From: Clavulina sp. PMI_390
Lineage: Eukaryota; Basidiomycota; Agaricomycetes; Cantharellales; Hydnaceae
Assembly (NCBI GenBank): GCA_015039315.1
Contig: WIDE01000280.1
Span: 3,840-14,687 of the forward strand
Direction: 5' to 3'
DNA: 10,848 bases
A model generated the notes under the pieces. That model ran no database searches and was not told the DNA's origin. It saw only the letters and a list, made by a program, of their open reading frames with translations. The translations under genes and the position numbers were made by a program. Positions within the stretch are counted from its first letter, which is position 1, and each line of letters starts with the position of its first letter. Below, in pieces: positions 7,659 to 10,848 of this stretch.

Positions 7659-9972
7659 TCAGCCAGTGATATAAACCACGTGCTGATGGACCGCCTTCAT
7701 TGTCGGCCGGTTGGCAGGGGTCTGGTTCAGCATGCTCCTTAACAACTCTTGGAGTAAATTCCAACGCTCCTGAGTAATATCCCTGATAATCGCCGGCTGG
7801 TCCAGGTCTTCATCTGGAGATGCAACGAAAAGCTTGAAGTCTCTAACAATATCATTCCAGGCTCTCAATGGGGTAGCTCCAACAGGTGTGTGCGCAAGCG
7901 AGAAGAAAGTGACCCCGCATGCGTATATGTCGACAGGGAGATCTGGTTTAAGAGCATTTAATCGCTCTTGGGTTATTGTAGGTTCGCTTGCTTCTCCTTT
8001 TGTGCTGGAAACCTCTGGGGCCACAAACCATTTTTTGTACGATCTCAGAGGATCCAGAGAGGTACTGTTGTGAATGATATGTACGACTCGTGCCATCCCT
8101 AGGTCAATGATGATGGGTTCCCCCTCAGCAGTAACCACAATGTTGTCCTGGTGAGGTATCAGATATAGCGCATATCACTGACAGCATTGTTTAAGGGCCG
8201 CACCATGTGAATATCACTATGAGCAACTCCGCGGGCGTGTATATAATCCATTCCGTTAGTTATCCCACGGACCTGAACGTCGGTGTTATTGTGAATAATT
8301 GACCTGCTGCAGATAAAGATACCACCCACCAGTCTGCGAAAGCTTTCCATGCTTGAGAGTTTATGCCCAAGTAACGGTCCCACATAGGCTGGAGTAACAA
8401 TCGATACCAACAGCTTCTGAGAGATAGAATTCCACGTTGCGTTAGGAATGAACTCCATAACTCCTTTGAGAGGGGCAATATTGGGATGCCGAAGTTCTGC
8501 CCAAAGCGGAATGGTACGGTTATATCTCTGTCGCAGTGGAAATCGTTTGGTCCTCGGAACGAGTCTAATGCAAAAAGAAGTAGTGACAAACCTTGTTGCC
8601 TTTTGCCCGTACTGAGGGCGAGATTTGAGTAACTTCACGGGCGCTAACGTACGGGAACCGTATGCATAGCGCTGTAGGCGTCGTATCAAGGGAGTAGATT
8701 GTGGCCTGGCTGCCCACAGCAATGTACTCTGCCTCATTCGGAAAGCTATCGCGGGAGATAATTAAGGCATCTGAGCATGTATTGGCGCCATTAAGCACAT
8801 CCTGCAGCAATTTAATGCACCCGTGCCATTGCTGTACGACGTAGGCACTGGAAATATGCTTATCGGTGGACTTATTGTGATGGACCGTGAGGTACTATCC
8901 AATGATACAAGCATCGGTGGTTAGAAAAAATACGAAAGTTCAAACCCCTCCGTGGTCGTCTACTCACCCATTCTACAACATGGACGAGAAGTTTAGCTAA
9001 TTGCTTGGGTAAGCGATGAGCAATGTGCCGAAGTCCTCTCGAGCTTGGGGTGAGGAGAAATGGCACAAAGCTGTCTCTTACATCTTGACGCACAGCCTGA
9101 TCTCGGAGCAACTCATACGTAGCGTCATCTACCGGTGTATCTAATTGTGATTTTCGACCAAGAGACTCCATAGCGCGAGCGATGACCACAAACTCCCTGT
9201 AAATAGATCCCATATCATCAGTATGTATGACTAACGAATAAGCACGCCTGCCACCGGTTACGAATGACGACGTACTCAAGAGAGGGGGGTGTATCCCTTT
9301 TGGTATCAAACTTGGGAAGATCATTGAATTCAATGGCTACATCCCGTGTTGGTTTGAAAAACGCGACTGCGTCAAACCATAGCGAGATAATTGGCTGAAC
9401 CAACTCTCGACACAGTGTTTGGAAACCAGTTCTGGAGTCGGGGTTATTGTATTTCTTGAAGAAACCAATCGATTCACCAACGTCCTCCCAAGAGACGAAG
9501 GAGGTCCAGTGACTCTGATGCGAAGGTCTTCAGTCATTGATAACTTTCAAAAAAGAGGATTCACCACCTGGTATAACACCCCTTTAGCATGTTCCAGTTC
9601 GAGGACTGGACCGTACTTCGTGACGATGATTTTGAAGATTTCATGGATGGCATTGGATGCGGCGTTGTACTCTCCGAAAGGCGCTAGTAGCAAATCTGCA
9701 GCATCAATGGCATTAGGGCTGAAGTTTCGTGGTGGTTCCAGCCTAAAACTCGAGGTGTCCAAAGATAGTGTCTTCTTGATGATCCAGCCGCAAAGTTGAG
9801 CAATGGTGTCAGGTTCGGGGATGTGAGCATAATTGACGCTCTCAAGATCTGGCAGGAGCCATAGATAGTCCTTGAATTCGGAGCAATCCTTGATCTCAGG
9901 GGATGGGATTGGCTCAGTGGAGTATTGCATCAAGGTTGCGAACAGCTCCGTGGTATTCTGATATATCGACAT
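7659..9972 (-). CDS. Fungal kinase-like protein with N-terminal helical region, 7 exons
   Basis: Exons, 5' to 3': 9972-9565, 9514-9276, 9196-8968, 8894-8592, 8527-8330, 8272-8204 and 8147-7659, giving 644 residues. The ATG at 9972 has A at -3 and a TATA-like box about 75 bases upstream. Residues 1-350 are helical and resemble the two neighbouring genes (WTSFVSWEDV, VQPIISLWFDAV, KQLAKLLVHVVEW). The kinase domain follows: VGSQATIYSL (glycine-loop position), ALCIRFP (beta-3), WAELRHPNIAPLKGV, ITNGMDYIHARGVAHSDIH, MDNIVV, IIIDLGMARVV (DFG as DLG), WFVAPEVS (APE), DIYACGVTFFSLAH and NRPTMKAV. The HxD Asp, its Asn, DLG and APE are all present, but the beta-3 Lys is Arg and the usual helix-C Glu reads Thr (NRTIPLW). 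Activity is therefore uncertain. The intron-phase series 0-2-0-0-0-0 and a 69-nt exon 6 match the neighbouring paralogues. Substrate and pathway are unknown. Confidence 0.8.
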
Positions 9973-10746
9973 ATTGGTAGGTTGTTGTACAAGATGAAGA
10001 TCGATGATGGGGATTTGGCGCTATCCTCGGAGTCTGCGAGGATTATATAGTATGGTGCGGCTGTGCAAACTTCAGCAGCTCGTTCGATACGGTGAACGCA
10101 ACCACCTATGTTATTAGTCAGCCTCAACAATTGCGCGCTTGTAGTAAATTTGCCGGAATGATCACGAAAATCTTTGCTCGATCGTTGGAACAAAAGGAAC
10201 GAAGAGACCGAGATGAGCAAGCCTTTGTTCAGAGGCCTCGCAGTTCAATAATATTAATGACCAAGTTACATCGGGGTCTTAGGTATCTAGATTCGCTTAT
10301 GGCATTTGAGATGGGTGGTACGCGAAATAACGGGCTGATGGTGGGTTTGGGCAGCGCTCAAGGAATCTCACGGTTTCCTTACCAAATGTGTAGCAGTGTT
10401 GCGGGTGGTCGATCTGCCACTGATTCGCTATTCAAATTACTTTGATGTTGAGGAGCTTCACGCATTCAACAACACCAAAGTGGCATCAGAGCCCGTTGCG
10501 AGTAGTCAATTTCCCAACACGATCGAGCGCGCTCGGATTTGTGATGGAACCATAAAGGCGCGCTTGATGGGTGGCCGCCCTTTCATGGAGCCTTGATCTT
10601 CAGCGCACAAGCGTACTTGCCGACACAGGTGTCATATGAGTGGTTCAATCATGAAGCGCGTAGACATAGGCTGGTTGCGATCGTGGAGAAGGGTAGCTCA
10701 GATCCAAACAGAGATTGGCGCAGAACCAACACCAAAAGACAGCAGC
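9973..10746. other. Upstream/intergenic region, no convincing gene
   Basis: This stretch holds the proximal promoter and 5' UTR of the 644-residue gene and then about 670 bases without a supported gene. Open frames exist on both strands (for example + strand 10396-10596) but lack recognisable motifs, a good start context or splice support. A decayed gene cannot be excluded. Confidence 0.5.
10043..10049 (-). promoter_or_regulatory. TATA-like box upstream of the 644-residue kinase-like gene
   Basis: Read on the - strand, ACTATATAATC contains TATATAA about 75 bases upstream of the ATG at 9972. That would put the transcription start roughly 40-45 bases before the ATG and supports this start. A CCAAT-like ACCAAT sits directly before the ATG, probably by chance. 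Confidence 0.4.
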
Positions 10747-10848
10747 CTACGACCCTGAGGTATCCATCTCATCGTCCTCTTCAACGTCATCCGCCACCAC
10801 TTGCCCTTTCCTCCGCTGCCCCTGAAGTTGATAACTCTGATGGACGCC
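10747..10848 (-). CDS. Possible C-terminal end of an off-window gene
   Basis: On the - strand, 33 codons run open from the window edge to a TAG at 10749-10747. They encode a Gln/Arg/Lys-rich stretch (GQRRKGQVV) followed by an acidic end (ADDVEEDDEMDTSGS). A basic patch followed by an acidic tail is a common ending of nuclear proteins. The stretch is too short to assign a family, and it could be chance. Confidence 0.3.
   Translation of the reverse strand, partial: GVHQSYQLQGQRRKGQVVADDVEEDDEMDTSGS

Noticed and set aside
8592..8691. Extra intron at a GTACGT donor near 8660 in the 644-residue gene
   Set aside because: Removing it breaks the frame into the next exon. Reading through keeps about 30 residues between beta-3 and helix C, as usual for kinases.
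10092..10596. + strand open frames at 10092-10445 and 10396-10596 as genes
   Set aside because: No recognisable motif, no splice or promoter support, and they lie in the upstream region of a - strand gene. Kept as non-coding.
10692..10705. GGGTAGCTCAGAT resembling a tRNA D-arm
   Set aside because: No matching acceptor stem, anticodon arm or T-arm is found around it.

Overview
The window looks like nuclear DNA of a basidiomycete fungus, most likely an Agaricomycete. The genes are cut by many short introns (about 47-85 nt) with GT-AG borders, including GTTCGT and GTGAGT donors and CTAAC/CTGAC-like branch sites. The encoded proteins are fungal in style: a secretory-type repeat precursor and kinase-like proteins with an HSDIH catalytic loop. 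The species cannot be fixed from sequence alone; a Rhizoctonia/Ceratobasidium-type genome would fit.

Layout. (1) 30-2188, + strand: the 3' part of a gene for a modular repeat polyprotein. Three kinds of amphipathic peptide module (here A, B and C) are separated by acidic spacers and end in KR or RR. This is the architecture of a Kex2-processed repeat precursor (KEP). The 5' end, with any signal peptide, lies left of the window. (2) 2189-2807: convergent intergenic gap. (3) 2808-4810, - strand, and 5172-7161, + strand: two divergently transcribed paralogues (563 and 557 residues as reconstructed). Both have seven exons, and the first six exons have identical lengths. Each has a fungal N-terminal helical region followed by a degenerate protein-kinase fold. 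A 361-base gap between the two start codons must hold both promoters. (4) 7162-7658: convergent gap. (5) 7659-9972, - strand: a third, more distant member of the same family (644 residues), again with seven exons and the same intron-phase series, but with better preserved C-lobe kinase motifs. (6) 9973-10746: a TATA-like box followed by apparently non-coding sequence. (7) 10747-10848, - strand: a possible acidic C-terminus of a gene that continues off the right edge.

Main points. The left gene is a strong candidate for an uncharacterised secreted-peptide precursor. Its module A core is unchanged in protein sequence across copies that differ at many synonymous sites. The other three genes form a local family of kinase-like and pseudokinase-like proteins, in which an inverted duplication and progressive loss of catalytic residues can be followed exon by exon. 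I see no evidence that the peptide gene and the kinase-like genes act in one pathway. All introns were inferred by eye from splice signals, reading frame and paralogue comparison, without transcript data.
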